Notes under the pieces: generated by a model
Told to the model about the DNA's origin: nothing
Seen by the model: the letters and a program-made list of their open reading frames with translations, nothing else
The model's database searches: none
Made by a program: the position numbers and the translations under genes
Assembly (NCBI RefSeq): GCF_000237925.1
Contig: NC_031496.1
Span: 9,266,065 to 9,330,064 of the forward strand
DNA length: 64,000 nt
DNA from: Schistosoma mansoni
Taxonomy: Eukaryota; Platyhelminthes; Trematoda; Strigeidida; Schistosomatidae
Direction: 5' to 3'
Part shown: positions 1 through 12,010 of the stretch, piece after piece
Numbering within the stretch: position 1 is the first letter of the stretch
Layout of the letters: each line of letters starts with the position of its first letter

Positions 1-175
1 TTAAAAAAAAATAAGTTAAATAATTTAAAAAGCTATAAATAATTAATTATTTATTTTATAATTTCAATAATTTTTGAAATAGTATTACTTAACTATTTCA
101 TTACTCTGCTACCCTGTTCAAATGCTATAATCCTATAATGTTCAGTCAATGAAGATGTTTTAGAAAGGGTATTTT

Positions 176-206
176 GTATGTGTGTGTGTGTGGGTGTGTG
201 TTTGTT
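176..206. repeat. TG-rich microsatellite
   Basis: A short interrupted (TG)n tract lies in AT-rich sequence. It is read directly from the sequence and no function is inferred. Confidence 0.85.
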
Positions 207-2082
207 TACTTATTTCTATGCAAACTTATTAAGCTCAACAAGAGTAAAACACTCAACTATCCGATAAGAAATAAACAAATAAATTCATATATACACATAT
301 TTTATAATGATGATTTTACTAATGTATATTTTCTTTTAATTATTTTGTATTAGTAATATTTATTTATTAAGTCTTTCAATAGTCTGTTTATTTCTTTGTT
401 CATGTAAACAATCCTTTTTTTAAGTTACATCAATGTAAAAGTTTTAAATGCTGATTTTTATTTAACAAACGTGTTTAAGTCACTTTGATTAAAAAGAAAT
501 AACAAAAAAATAATAGTTTTTTCTTATTATTGGAGGTTTGTGGAGGTGGTGGGGTGATTTTCAGGTTACAGTTTACGCGACGGATTGGCTTTAATTAAGC
601 TACTAAAAACACCTACTAACCAACAAGCTACTTTGAGAAGCGGTCACCAAGTCTTATGGTGTAGCTTCAACTGAAGGAGATTAATGAGGTTGAATATGCC
701 AAATCCATCACCGATGATAAATAATGATAATTATGCAACATTTTTAGTTGATCATTGTTGGACAATTTTACTATTACTTCATAGTGCTATTTAATTTCTT
801 CTAGTACATTTGAGTTATGGTTACTGGTTGAATCGAGGATGCTTGTTTCGTTCTATTTAAGACTCATCTGAATCACATTGCTGATGTCCACTCCCAAACT
901 TGAACCTAGCATCGATTATAAAAACCTTCAGAGTCAACAAACGAGTTACTAGGTCCTTTAACTTGTTCATTACATACAAAGTTATATGTGAAGGTTTATA
1001 TTTTTACATAGTTGATATTAGAGACTGCTATTTGTCAATGTTAAAAGTTAGCAAAATAGTGCTATCTACAAATGCCTTGATTCATGAACACTATCTAAGC
1101 TTATTTAACCAGATTACTGTTGTTATTCTTTATAATAACAAACTTCTACTTGTATTATAGTTTTGGATGAACTCCTACGTCATAAACAAATGCTGTTGTA
1201 GGCTCCTTGTATTAATAATGTGTAATGTGTTGCCTGACATTTAATCTAGTAATTACATAGTCAACCAAGATCAAATGCAATTATCCACAATCTTCATTTT
1301 CTGATAAGGTTTATAAAAAATAATACTGATCGTATTACGTGAGCAGTTTTAAAAAGGAAAAATCCATTGTCCAAGTATATGTTTTTTTATTTCAAACTAC
1401 AAATAACATACAGTGATTTCCAACCCGTAACATCAAATGTTTTTTTTCCATTGTATCATGCTGTTTTCATGGTTACTACTATGTCTTTCATTACTTACTA
1501 TCATTAGTTCTATAGTTCAGATGATTGACATCATTAACTTACATATCTTCTTAACTGATTAACTGTTTTATATACAGTTTAATACACTTGAAGATAAATT
1601 GATGTACAATTTATCAAAAGGTACTTGATAGAAAAACAAGGTATTGAAAGTGTAATTTATTAAGAGGTATACATTTAATATTTTTTTAAATTAAAGTTGG
1701 ATAAATTCGACGGAAAGTAAGGTATAATAGTAATAAAGTGTACCATATAATTGAGTGTTCATTTCTATCTAAAGTATATACATGTACATATTTACTGATT
1801 AAAGTTATTTTAAATTGTATCTGTTATGTTATTCAATACTGATAAAATTAGTTAAAAAGAAAAGAAGTGGAAAGGTATTTTTTTGTATTTATAACATACT
1901 TCGAGAAATTTGAAAGAATTCAGTATCTATACTTGTTGTTCATTCGTTATGTATATCTTGAGGCGGACAGAAATTCCAGCGATCATTGGACTCATTATCT
2001 CCAATTTTAACATACAGGAGAAAAGTGTACTCAACTTTTCATTGCCATTTTAGCAATCAATAAATTATTTATATATAGTTGA
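207..2082. other. Gene-free AT-rich stretch
   Basis: No open frame here resembles a protein family I recognise, and no repeat shared with the rest of the window was noticed. The longest open frames are short, AT-driven and lack recognisable motifs. A GC-richer patch near 535-700 stands out slightly but could not be assigned. Confidence 0.5.
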
Positions 2083-2365
2083 AATCATGAGTTAGTTGAA
2101 GCTAGATCACCATCGAAAACCTGGAAGCACTGCACGGTTGTTTCGTCCTATTATGTGACTCCTCGGCAGTGCGCATCCACAATCCCGCCTCGCGAGATTC
2201 GAACCCAGGACCTATCAGTCTCGCGCCAGAGCACTTAACCAATAGACCACTGAGCCGGTATCCAGCGGTGTTAACGTGTAACTTCAACCAATCCACGAAG
2301 TTGAGCAACCATTTCATCAATTTCTTCAGTGAGTTGATACCTCCCAACAGACCTGGTTGAACTCG
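2083..2365 (-). mobile_element. S-alpha-like tRNA-derived SINE with degenerate hammerhead
   Basis: Read on the minus strand, the unit has a 5' leader, a tRNA-like part with an A-box-like GGCTCAGTGGTCTA and a B-box-like GGGTTCGAATCTCGC, then a hammerhead ribozyme region (2127-2172) and a short tail. The hammerhead keeps the stem I arms GCACTG/CAGTGC. Its catalytic core reads CCGAGGA instead of CTGANGA, and the base at the cleavage position is G, so it should be inactive. The antisense open frame crossing this region is a by-product of the repeat. It is joined head-to-head with the sense copy that follows. Confidence 0.85.
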
Positions 2366-2510
2366 CGCACGACACTGATAGGCCTTGGGTTGGAATCCTG
2401 CGAGGCGGGATCGTGAATGTGCACTGCTGAGGAGTCCCATAATAGGACGAAACGGCCGTCCAGTGCTTCCAGGTTTTCCATGGTGGTCTAGGTTCAATTG
2501 ACTCAAGATT
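2366..2510 (+). mobile_element. S-alpha-like SINE, 5'-truncated sense copy
   Basis: This is a plus-strand copy of the same SINE family. It starts inside the tRNA-like part (B-box region) and runs through an intact hammerhead to the tail. Its 5' side touches the 5' end of the antisense copy at 2083-2365, so the two form an inverted, head-to-head pair. Confidence 0.85.
2421..2466 (+). ncRNA. Type I hammerhead ribozyme, apparently intact
   Basis: All elements of a type I hammerhead are visible in order. They are stem I arm GCACTG, core CTGAGGA (fits CUGANGA), stem II GTCC with loop CATAATA and GGAC, then GAA, stem III ACG/CGT closed by a GC loop, the cleavage-site C at 2460, and the second stem I arm CAGTGC. 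Every helix is perfectly paired. Schistosome SINEs of this type are known to encode self-cleaving RNAs. Activity here is inferred from pairing only. Confidence 0.9.
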
Positions 2511-2894
2511 TTAACTATATGTAAAAAATTACTAAAAATCTCCACAAAACCCTCATTAGTTTACCTCTCGATTTTTCATTTATTGATTTGAAATACCTGA
2601 ACTATTGCTATCTTTTTACGTCTCAATCACGTTTTAAACTTCTGTAACCCATGAACTCATTTAACTTTTTTTATAATTGATTGTAGCAATAAACTTCACA
2701 TGCATATAGCCATTTATGTGAAAATGTTTAATTCTCTTTATTTGATGTAATTTAATTAGTGCAAGACAGTGGTATCGAGAGAAAGCATTTTGTCGAGTTT
2801 GAATTTCATTGATCAGACATACCGGCACTCTAATGTTAATGCTTACATTAGGACTACAACCTAAACATTTTCTCTTTACAAGCACAACAGTTAT

Positions 2895-3275
2895 CCACCT
2901 GTCTACATGAAATAGGTGGAATGTACCTCGCAGTGGAATCCAAGGAGTGGATTTCGCTACATTTGAGAGTCACTAGTTGGATGTAGCTATATCCCAGAGT
3001 TGATTTTTCACTCCAGGACTCCAAGCCGGAGCTATGCAGATATCAACAACGGTGCAATCTAAATCATAAAAAATTGAGTTAGAGTTCCAAAGGTGGGTGG
3101 TCATCTGTACTCAGTTAATAAACAAATAACGTGTTGACATTTAAAGCGAAAGGTTCTGGGTTCGACTTTTTAGATGAACATCGACTCTGAGACCCAGGTG
3201 CACTCAGTTGATGGGTCAAAAATAGGACGAAATGTATATCCTGGGTTTCACTGATATGTACATTCCATCTATTCT
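2895..3275. mobile_element. Head-to-head pair of diverged hammerhead SINEs
   Basis: The left unit (about 2895-3070, minus) and right unit (about 3130-3275, plus) share the motif TGGAATGTAC followed by CAGTG in opposite orientations. The right unit has a B-box-like GGGTTCGA and a hammerhead-like region at 3191-3250: TTGATGG core, GTC/GGAC stem II, then GAAA and an ATG/TAT stem III. Two core bases differ from the consensus, so activity is unlikely. The left unit is more decayed. This is a second hammerhead sequence type, distinct from the one at 2421. Confidence 0.65.
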
Positions 3276-3949
3276 ACATGAACTTGTGTCATAATGGCTA
3301 CATCAAGAAAATCCTCACAGAAATCACATATTCGAACGAAGGCAGACCAAATTTCAATAAATATATCAATGATTGGATAATCCAAGCCACTAAAAATCAA
3401 ATTAGGCATCCACCTGGTTTCCGAGTCATACAATACATCAATTTGTTTGACAAATATGTAATTTATTATCAATTGTAAGAATTTTTAGAGATCCAATTTC
3501 TAATATTCAGAAATAGGTTGACCAGTTTCCATTAGCACAAAACTCACTTGAATAAATATCTCAAAGTTCTCTGTGTTTATTAGTTGAGTGGTTCTAGAAT
3601 GTTGGATATAAGTGGGATTTGACAGCTTAGTGATGAAGTTCTATTGTTTAAATCAGTGAGTGATTTTTTGAGTGACTGTAAAAATTATCACCTTTTAGCT
3701 GGAAAATTTCAAACATTTTCTCGATCTTACTTGTAGCCACCATCCAAAATAAAATCAACTTTTGAATTCAGGCAACGTTGTTGCATCCTTTCAAATAGCC
3801 CATATTCCCTTAGGGATTGTTTATTTTATTCCTGACCAGCAAATACGAAATTTTTCAAACTATTACGTTCGATAATCGAAACCTGGCTGTTATTTTCAAA
3901 CTCCGATTTAGTCACCAACATATATTCATTTAATAATTCAGTTCATGAA

Positions 3950-4215
3950 TCAGTTAAAGCTAGACCACCAACTGACTCATGAACTCAACTACTAAATTAG
4001 TACAATCTTCACAAAACCCCTTTCTGATAATAACCATCATTTGCTCACTAGTGACTGGCTTCAAGAGGTATTTCCTGGAGTTCTAGTGAGAAGCCATGAC
4101 CAGTGGAGTTAAACCGGGTTTGTTGTGAGATAGTAACTCACTGAAGACAATGGTGAACGCTGGCACAATTTCGTGGATTAGTTGAAGTTAGACATTAACA
4201 CCACTGGATGCCGGC
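3950..4215. mobile_element. Fragments of S-alpha-like SINE in opposite orientations
   Basis: At 3950-3985 the antisense tail of the SINE is recognisable (AAGCTAGACCACCA). At about 4090-4215 its 5' leader lies in sense orientation (GAAGTTAGACATTAACACC). The hammerhead and most of the tRNA-like part are missing. The arrangement again has a left minus and a right plus fragment. Confidence 0.6.
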
Positions 4216-4559
4216 CAAGTTGTCATTTGAGACATATGTCTTCGTAATGCCTCACAATTCGACTTCTTTTTTCACACCACTGACAATTAGTACAGCAACT
4301 GTGTTTTGCTCATCCAGTGACATAAATTCATGAAGGATAATTTCTTACTGCAGTCCGATTTTTCCACTAAAAGATATTGCACCTGCTACGAGAATATAAA
4401 GATTTAGGTTCTATGCATTGGAAGAGTCGGAAATGCATTTCGCAAGGAAATTTTAATCTAAAAGGCCATAGTTGTTTATTGCTTTCTGATTTTCTACGTT
4501 CATCTAGATGAAGTCAGTTCTTGACGTACAGTACCCACGATACCGAATTTTTGCTCTCA

Positions 4560-5830
4560 GTCGGTTCTTTTATTTTAGCCTTAAATTATTTGTTCTGTTC
4601 TGCATCACAACATAGTGTTCGACTTGAAAAAATGTGAGAAGCATGTTCGATGCACTTTTCTGGATTATACTTCTGCTTTTGATTCTATTCCAAGACACCT
4701 CTTACTTAACAAGTTGATCAGCGTCAACACTGACAGCTGGATAACCTACCTTTCTGGAAGATAACAGTATACTGTCTTTGGAGGAGAGTGTTCAACGTAT
4801 CTACTTTCTAATGAAGGTGTATCACAAGGAGCTGTTCTTTCACCTCTCTTTTTCTCTTTTTTTCTGCATGATCTGCCATTTTCCACAGTAAACACTTTTG
4901 TGAAATATGCGGACGACCTCACTGTATGTATGTCAATCTCTACCTCCTTACATCCCATAAAAATGAACAAGTTTTTGTCTCGTATTGAATTGTGGTCTGT
5001 TGGTAATGGTCTCTTGCTTAATCCATCTAAATGTCAAGCTATTAACTTTAACCTGAGACATGGACAGCACCTTTACATTATTTTGGGATCTCATAATGCT
5101 TGTGCCATTGGAAACTCTTCGATAAACACAGTGTCGAAGGTCAATTATCTTGTTGTTACTTTTTCCTCTGATCTCTCTTGATCTTCTCATGTTTTACTAT
5201 TATCGAAAAAAGTTTACTGTTCGACGTACTACATAAATAGGCTGCATGCTTTTGAGATTACTCGCTATTTCCTCTTACAATTTGTAAATTACTACATATT
5301 ATCTATTATTCTTTACCCCTCCCCTTCCAGCCATAGTAACATGTTGAAGCCTCGTAGGCCATCCTAGAGAAAAATGCTACATCAAAGCAAAGCACAACTA
5401 CAGGGGCTCAATAGCTGTTTTTGCACTTTTGGGCATAATCATTACATCTTTCTTTCTCTTTTTTATTCTTTACTGCTCTCCATTATTCTTTCCCGGGCTT
5501 TTGAGAAAATACTTTGCCATACTGCGGAGAGTGCTGAAGGCAGTTTGCAAGGTGTGTGGTGAATCTTTTGAGGTCATTATTAATATGCTTGTGGATAGAC
5601 ATCTCAAGTCTTGCAAACTCCTGACAGATGTTATCTTTTCAGATACTAACCATCCATTTCATTCATATCTTTCTCTTTGTATATCTTCTGGTAGGACGAG
5701 ACTTAAATACATTAAAATCCATGCATGCAAACAAATCTATAAAAGTTCTGTAATACCTTACCTAGTAAATATACTCTGTGACGAACAAGTTGTTAGAGTT
5801 AACCTAGTAAGAATGTCTCGAATTTGATAA
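4560..5830 (+). mobile_element. Jockey/CR1-like LINE, reverse transcriptase fragment
   Basis: Plus-strand translation shows the reverse transcriptase core: motif A LDYTSAFDSIP (near 4660), motif B NEGVSQGAVLSPLF (near 4815) and the catalytic KYADDL (near 4900). A thumb region with LLLNPSKCQAINF follows, then a Cys-containing C-terminal part up to a stop near 5826. The frame changes at least twice (around 5180-5430), so the copy is dead. No endonuclease or ORF1 is seen, so the element is 5'-truncated. The YADD catalytic motif itself is preserved. Confidence 0.85.
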
Positions 5831-8814
5831 TTTGTACGGACTCAGATTTTCGGTAAAGAAAAAACTTGTTGAAATACCTCGTACTGAGAATTCTATATTG
5901 TATCAGAATATAATATTGAATTAAGCCATTCATAATAATATGTCCAACCCCAGAACAATCTATGATTTTCTGTAGATTCATTCTCATTATGAAGTTTAAG
6001 TGAATCATTCGATCACTATTACCATTCAATGGTATTATTACTAGTGTTACTATTATTAACTTTAGATAAGTAAAATACAAAACATCATGTGAATACATAT
6101 TATAACAGAGATTCCATTTTAAAAACCCTTTCCTATTTTTCAATTGAAGAACAACAACTTACATTCATTTTACATAATGATGTTTACTAATCTAAACACA
6201 AATGGATGGAATTGTAAAACACATTTAAGATACTGAATGATAACAAGTAGTATAATGATAAGAAATATAGATGTATATTCTAATAATAATGTAATAAAGT
6301 GACTGACAGATTGTTTAAAGTTCGTCATATTATTAGTAGTAAAACTTAAACTTTTCTCTCCATCTCTATCTGTAGTAAGTAGTTTTACGCATAATATTAC
6401 ACTGTGATCTCGAAACGTTTAACTTGATTGATGTAACTTAACTCTCATTATTATTATTATGGTTATGGTTAATGAATATTTGTGAAGTTGTGTTGAGATG
6501 ATTTATCAGTCATTTCCAAAAAAAATATTCAAGTGCATTTTAAGTCGGAGTTTTAAGGAAGTTCGGATCTATTCATATAATCAGCTGGTGAATTTGAGTG
6601 TATGTGAAACGTTTAATTGTACTTTAATCTCTACAGTGAGGATTATTCTAACCGAAATGATATTTATTTTTCATTTACATGATTTAATGTAGAGCCTAGC
6701 AACCGATCTTTAAAAACGTATATTCCTGTCAAGAACTAATTAAAATCAGTTGCCAGAGTCACTAGTGCAACCTGTGTAAATCTCTTAGAAATATATAGTT
6801 TACTTGAAGATTTCTATGAGAATGACGCAATGATGAAAGCAACTCTTTTCAGACGTGTCAAGAGTCTCAATACGGTTCCTTGTGACTACAGGACAATACA
6901 AGACCAGGACGGTCATACACCTCGTGTATTGACGATGTAAACGAAAATGTACCGTCTCTTGCGATTTGCAATAAATTTTTAACTTAAAAAAAGTGATCCT
7001 TGATGGACTGATGTTGAGAGAATCGTTTAAGCAGGTGACTTTAGCAAGACGTAAACAGATAAGGTAGCTGAACATTGTGAAATTTAAAGACTTCTAGAAA
7101 TGTTCAAAACAATTTCAAATTCAAGTTAAAAGAAGCATGTTGCCAAATATAGAGAGTAGTTTGGAGCGGAAAACTTGAATGCACCCTAAATTTTGTAAAA
7201 TGAAGTTTCACAAATGTTGCTCCTATGTTGATATTTGTGATCGACCAAACTTACAAATATTTTATTACTTATTCAGAAGAAGACATAAAAGTGAGTTAAT
7301 AACATTCAAAACAAATTTCTATATATTATACAGGGGTCACTGGCAAGATATTGATGGTTATATTTTCAGCAGGCCCAAAAATATGTTCACGGTTATGAGA
7401 GAGAACTAGTGATCTCAAAATGTATACGATAAAAACCAAAAAACTTCGTACTCCAGACTAGGTAATGTTGTGGGGCATAATCCTCAAAATTTATGCAACA
7501 AATGCAATAGAGATTTGCTCGTTTGGGAATTAATTAATCGAGAAAGAGCTGCTATATATGTGGAAGGTGTATTTAAGGAACGCAAAAAACTGTAACACTA
7601 AAAAAGTAAAAAGAAATTCGGGGTTGACTTAAACAATAGTTTTCATTCAATAACAATGATAATAATCATGAAAATTGTGAAAACTGTGACCAGTGATCAA
7701 AAGTCATTTGCAAAATAAGTCCATAATGACCATTTTAGCTTTGCTACCCCTTAGAGTGTCCGAAAGAAGCACAAAAATGAAATACAAAAATGACGTCTTG
7801 CTGCTTTATAAAAAAAATACGGTGTACGTGGGTCTATGCATTACATGTGAGCTGCTGGTGTGTGTGTGTTATGTTAATGCACAGAGTTATTACATGTACA
7901 TGTGCTACTAAGTATAACCAAGGAAAATGTGATAGTAATATTTAATTTTGGCACAACAATTAATGTTTACAGTTCCGGAATTTTACTTCGATTCATGAAC
8001 AAAAACTCCCGAATTCAAGTCAGCTCAAGCAACGCGTTTGGTCTGCTATACTGACGTCTTGAAAACAAACGGTTATTAAGACTGGTTCACTAATTATTAG
8101 AGCTAATTTGACAATGTAACGGTGAGTATCTTTTCCACAGATTTTAACTGTTAGCTGTCAAATGTAAACTAAGCGTCCCAGGCCATTTCGTTACCGTTTT
8201 TGAACAGTCGATAACATCCTTTAAACTCATCTAATCAGCTACGTCATAGTTGTGCTATCTATTACATATCATCTGCTTCTACTTATTAAACAAATCTTTA
8301 CATGCAGAATGTGAAAATGACGTATAACTATTGACCAGATGAACTGCGGGAAAATAAAATAAACCGCGCTCTGTCAGCATTTTATCTGTGATAGATGTCG
8401 TTTGTTCTTAGTAATTTATCGTACAAAATTAGCTATGCCTAAACTAATAGTATTTGACTTAAAAACGGTAAACTTAATAACTGATTTATGATTTAAATGG
8501 ACATGAAACTGAGTAAAAATGAAGAGAATACTCTCTCATATCATATACATCATACAATAAATACATTAGAACCTGACTAATTTGAGCCTCGGTTTTATCT
8601 TAATACACCATGAATCTTCTAATCTTTATCATCACAGCCTACAAGTACATCCGAACTATATTGATATGGTCAAATATGCCACGAATAGCTAGGGTTTAAC
8701 AAAGATTTTGTCCGCAGCACGTTTATAATCGAGAGACACCAACCAAGTCAAACCAGAAGTCGAGAATTAAGAAGTTCGAAGATGTGTTTGGGAAGCTAAC
8801 AATATGTTGAGAAA
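5831..8814. other. Gene-free stretch
   Basis: No protein family, RNA gene or repeat shared with other parts of the window was recognised. The open frames are short and AT-rich. Confidence 0.45.
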
Positions 8815-8995
8815 CGTGTGATCTAAGCTGGCTAGTCGTTGCGAGAGGTGAGTAGTACGACGTACTTAATTATGATCTGGTGAAGATTCGTGACTGAGCA
8901 CCTTTAGCTAAGGTGTGCTCAGTAAAACTACTGAGATCAGCGTCGATGTCCAAGACTTACAGAACCATTTATTTTAGGGATTTATTTGCCACCAA
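8815..8995 (+). repeat. Unclassified dispersed repeat R1, copy 1
   Basis: The sequence around GGCTAGTCGTTG and ACTTACAGAACCATTTATTT recurs at 11830-12010 and, inverted, at 38835-38960. A near-perfect inverted repeat lies inside it: arm ACTGAGCACCTT at 8893-8904, then TAGCT, then AAGGTGTGCTCAGT at 8910-8923. No coding capacity was recognised and the class is unknown. Confidence 0.6.
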
Positions 8996-9534
8996 ATGCG
9001 ATTGTTGATAAATAGCTAGCTTCAAGTATAACGCGAGTTAAGCATTTTAAGTGACTGAACTTTCTTATGCAGCAATCAGTTATTTTTAGCAGTATCACAG
9101 TTCTGTTATTTCACACCAAACTATATTTGTTATATAGTGAAATTCTGTTTGTTCTCTGAGTGTGTTATGAAACAGTAAAGTGTGGCAACCTTGAAAGATT
9201 ACCCTGATTTTGTTATTGTGTGGGTACGACTTACGGTTGAATTAAGTTTCTACATCACTTCTGTCCAAATGTAGCAGATTCTGACTAATTATATTACAAA
9301 AGGAGTGATCGAGGATTACCATATGCAGTAATAACCGCCATTATTTTCACTGATGAAATTAATGTCGAGCTTTCTTTGTTTGGATTAGCCACATGTGATG
9401 TTTGTATGAACTAACGATTCCTTTGTACTTACTGGCTGCCTGACTTCGGATTCTAAATACAATCAAGGTCCGAAAAACTTGCTTGTAAACAACTATGGAC
9501 CACCTCCCCTTTGAAATAATTGACTGCAACACAA

Positions 9535-10065
9535 AATGGGTAGTGACACATCGAGTTCAACGTATTTCAACGTGTGGAATAAAGAGCACACAAATCCTAA
9601 TATACAAAATGTGAACACTGTAACGAAAAAACACGCCAAAATCCCCCCAGAGTATTTTTGTCACGGTGTTGTCAATTATTTGATTCTTTTGCCTGTCTTG
9701 TGCCTTAACATTTATTCAGGTCTCTTTTAACGACACTCTATGTTCTTCAATCCTCCTCACTTGAGCTTTTATTGTGTGACTTCCCAGGAGTCCTTTAAGA
9801 GGAAACTTGACTTATTCTTAAGGACTAAGGATAACATATTATTATGATTTACCAAATTCTTTTTTTCTCTATTATCGTTCATATACCTAGGTTCTTGCCT
9901 GGAGGTATTGGTGATCCACTGCTACCAGACACGGAAACCCGTTAAGTGAAAGCTTCTTCTATTCCGTCCTCAACCATTTGAACCATTTGAAAGACTTACC
10001 TTTTGTTACCTAATTTCACTGTTGTATGTCGCCGGGCTACTGATAATAAAGTCGTGTTTAACTAA
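9535..10065 (+). mobile_element. CR1-like LINE 3' end
   Basis: Translation shows the typical CR1-family reverse transcriptase C-terminus, SQESFKRKLDLFLRT (near 9780). The trailing 3' region ends in ACTGATAATAAAG, near-microsatellite sequence of the kind found at CR1 3' ends. Frames are broken and no catalytic core is present. Confidence 0.55.
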
Positions 10066-10839
10066 ACTCAGGGTCACAGTCTGGTTCAGTGTTTGCCTGT
10101 TAACCTCTGATTGTCTGCCTGGAAAGATTACTGGAATCCTTGCAAATAGATACTTGATCCCTTCATGTTGGAAATATGCTTACTGATTCACAAATATTGA
10201 ACTCTTTTTTATAAATTATTCCTTTTGTTGTTTAGCACGTTAGTTTTTGCTGGACAAACTCTTGACCGTAAAGCACAAGCTGTATCGTTTGACGTATTTT
10301 GCGTTTTCAATATAATTTATTCTCTCTCTTAAATTATAATCGTCCAAAATTGAAAACAAGATTCTTGTTTTGATATAAGTTGATACGAGTCACCTAAAAA
10401 CGCTTCTGACACCATACAAAAGAACGTTGTCTGGTCCAATGAAATATACTTTGGTTCTTTAGTTCCGCGTTCAAATCGAATATTGATACTTTGGTTGTTA
10501 CGGTTACCTGTGCTAATTATGAGTATTTGAATTATTGTACAAACTAGGAATCCCAGAAACAACGCAATTTAATCAAGAAGTACTAGATGAGCACGAACGA
10601 ATGTATGTAGCAAATTATATGTTGGCGTTCACTTGGAAGGAGCGATCTGAAACAACAACACAACAGTCAGGATCTGTAAGCGCCTATGAAATCAAGCTAA
10701 AAGGGATCATTAGTTCATAATAACACCACATTACCACTAACGATTTCGTTGTCTGTGGTCTGTTAAATGAGCTTTATGTTGGTAAATCTATTGAACCCAA
10801 TGATGTACATCCTTGATTAATTAACGAACCATCAAATTA
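10066..10839. other. Unassigned interval between LINE fragments
   Basis: Open frames of about 60-80 codons occur on both strands but carry no family motif. It may be older LINE debris; nothing more can be supported. Confidence 0.35.
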
Positions 10840-11370
10840 AATCGTAAATCCCTTAAACGTATTTCAGCCTACCTGAAACCCCTACACGGAGTGCCTTCAA
10901 GGTTGGAAAAACGCAAGATAAAAACCCAGTAACTATCGGTCCATATGCCTAATATTTCATGAGAGATTATTCAGGAAGATTGGTTTAAGTATCTAGTCAA
11001 AAACCATGTTCTTTGTGAAGGCAGCACGATTTGAGAGCAAGTTATTCATGACTCCCAAGCTTACTAGTGTCCCCTGAAACTTTGTGTGCCCTGAAAGATC
11101 GAGAGCTACGTTTAAGTCCAGAGTTCACTGACTTTAGTAAGGCTCTTGAAAACATTCTACGCAACCGAGTGTTATCTAAGTCAAGTGATACTGGTATTGG
11201 AGGCAAACTATTTAAGCAGACGAAGGCTTTTATGTTTGGGCTCCAACAAAGAGTGCGGGTGAACTTCAAGCAGTTTAGCTGGGAAAACTGTGGTTAGAGG
11301 AGTGCCTCGGATCACAGTTTTGGGGTCAGTGTTGTTCCTCGGTTGTCTAGATGAACCTCCTAGCCTCCTG
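10840..11370 (+). mobile_element. CR1-like LINE, reverse transcriptase fragment
   Basis: Plus-strand frames contain decayed reverse transcriptase pieces: a motif resembling NYRPI near 10930, then DFSKALENI (motif A-like, near 11130), GIGGKLF and QQRVRVNF (near 11200-11265), then a motif B remnant SGVPQGSVLG-like around 11300. Several frameshifts and stops separate them. The catalytic YADD region is absent. Confidence 0.65.
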
Positions 11371-11829
11371 TCATAATCGGTTTTGTTATATCTAGATGAA
11401 GTCAAGATATAGAAAACGATAAAATGTAAAAAGTAGTTAAGAGCTTCAAAACGACCTGGAGAAATCAGCTGTATTGCACAGAGTATGTTAGTTGCTTAAA
11501 AATGCTTCAAGGGCATTATGGTGCATATTGTTCACCGAGGTACAGACAGATATATGGTGCATAAAACTGAGCTTCCTACTGTTCAGACAAACAATAACCT
11601 AGTAGTCAGAGTTAGTCAAAGCTTGTAAGCCATTTCACTAAGCCACGCGACAGCTACCGAAGATTTTAGAATCTTATGGCCAGTACGCTAAACCTTTTAC
11701 CATCAACCCGCTAAAACCTTTTGACATTTTTTACAGTGTTCGTTCGTCCTAAACCTTTTCAACCAAAGAATATCAATCCAATCAAACCATAATTCATATA
11801 TGGAGGATTTTGAAAATATATTTAACGGA

Positions 11830-12010
11830 GAAGCTTTTAATCTATATAGGCTAGTCGTTGTTAGAGTTGGTAAGTACGGCCTACCAACTCGTGACTTGGT
11901 GCGCATGAATGACCGAGCGCCTTCAACTACGATGTGTCCAGTAAACTATTGAGATCAGTATTGATATCGAGGAGTTACAGAACTATTTATTTTAGTGGTA
12001 ATGAATACTC
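11830..12010 (+). repeat. Unclassified dispersed repeat R1, copy 2
   Basis: It shares the blocks GGCTAGTCGTTG, GTGTCCAGTAAACTA and TTACAGAACTATTTATTTTAG with the copy at 8815. It is diverged and the internal palindrome is only partly preserved. Confidence 0.6.

Noticed and set aside
2102-2545. 147-codon minus-strand open frame
   Set aside because: It runs through two oppositely oriented SINE copies and their hammerheads; the frame is a by-product of the repeat.
4746-5190. Overlapping minus-strand frames opposite the LINE reverse transcriptase
   Set aside because: The plus strand holds clear RT motifs including KYADDL; the minus frames are shadows.
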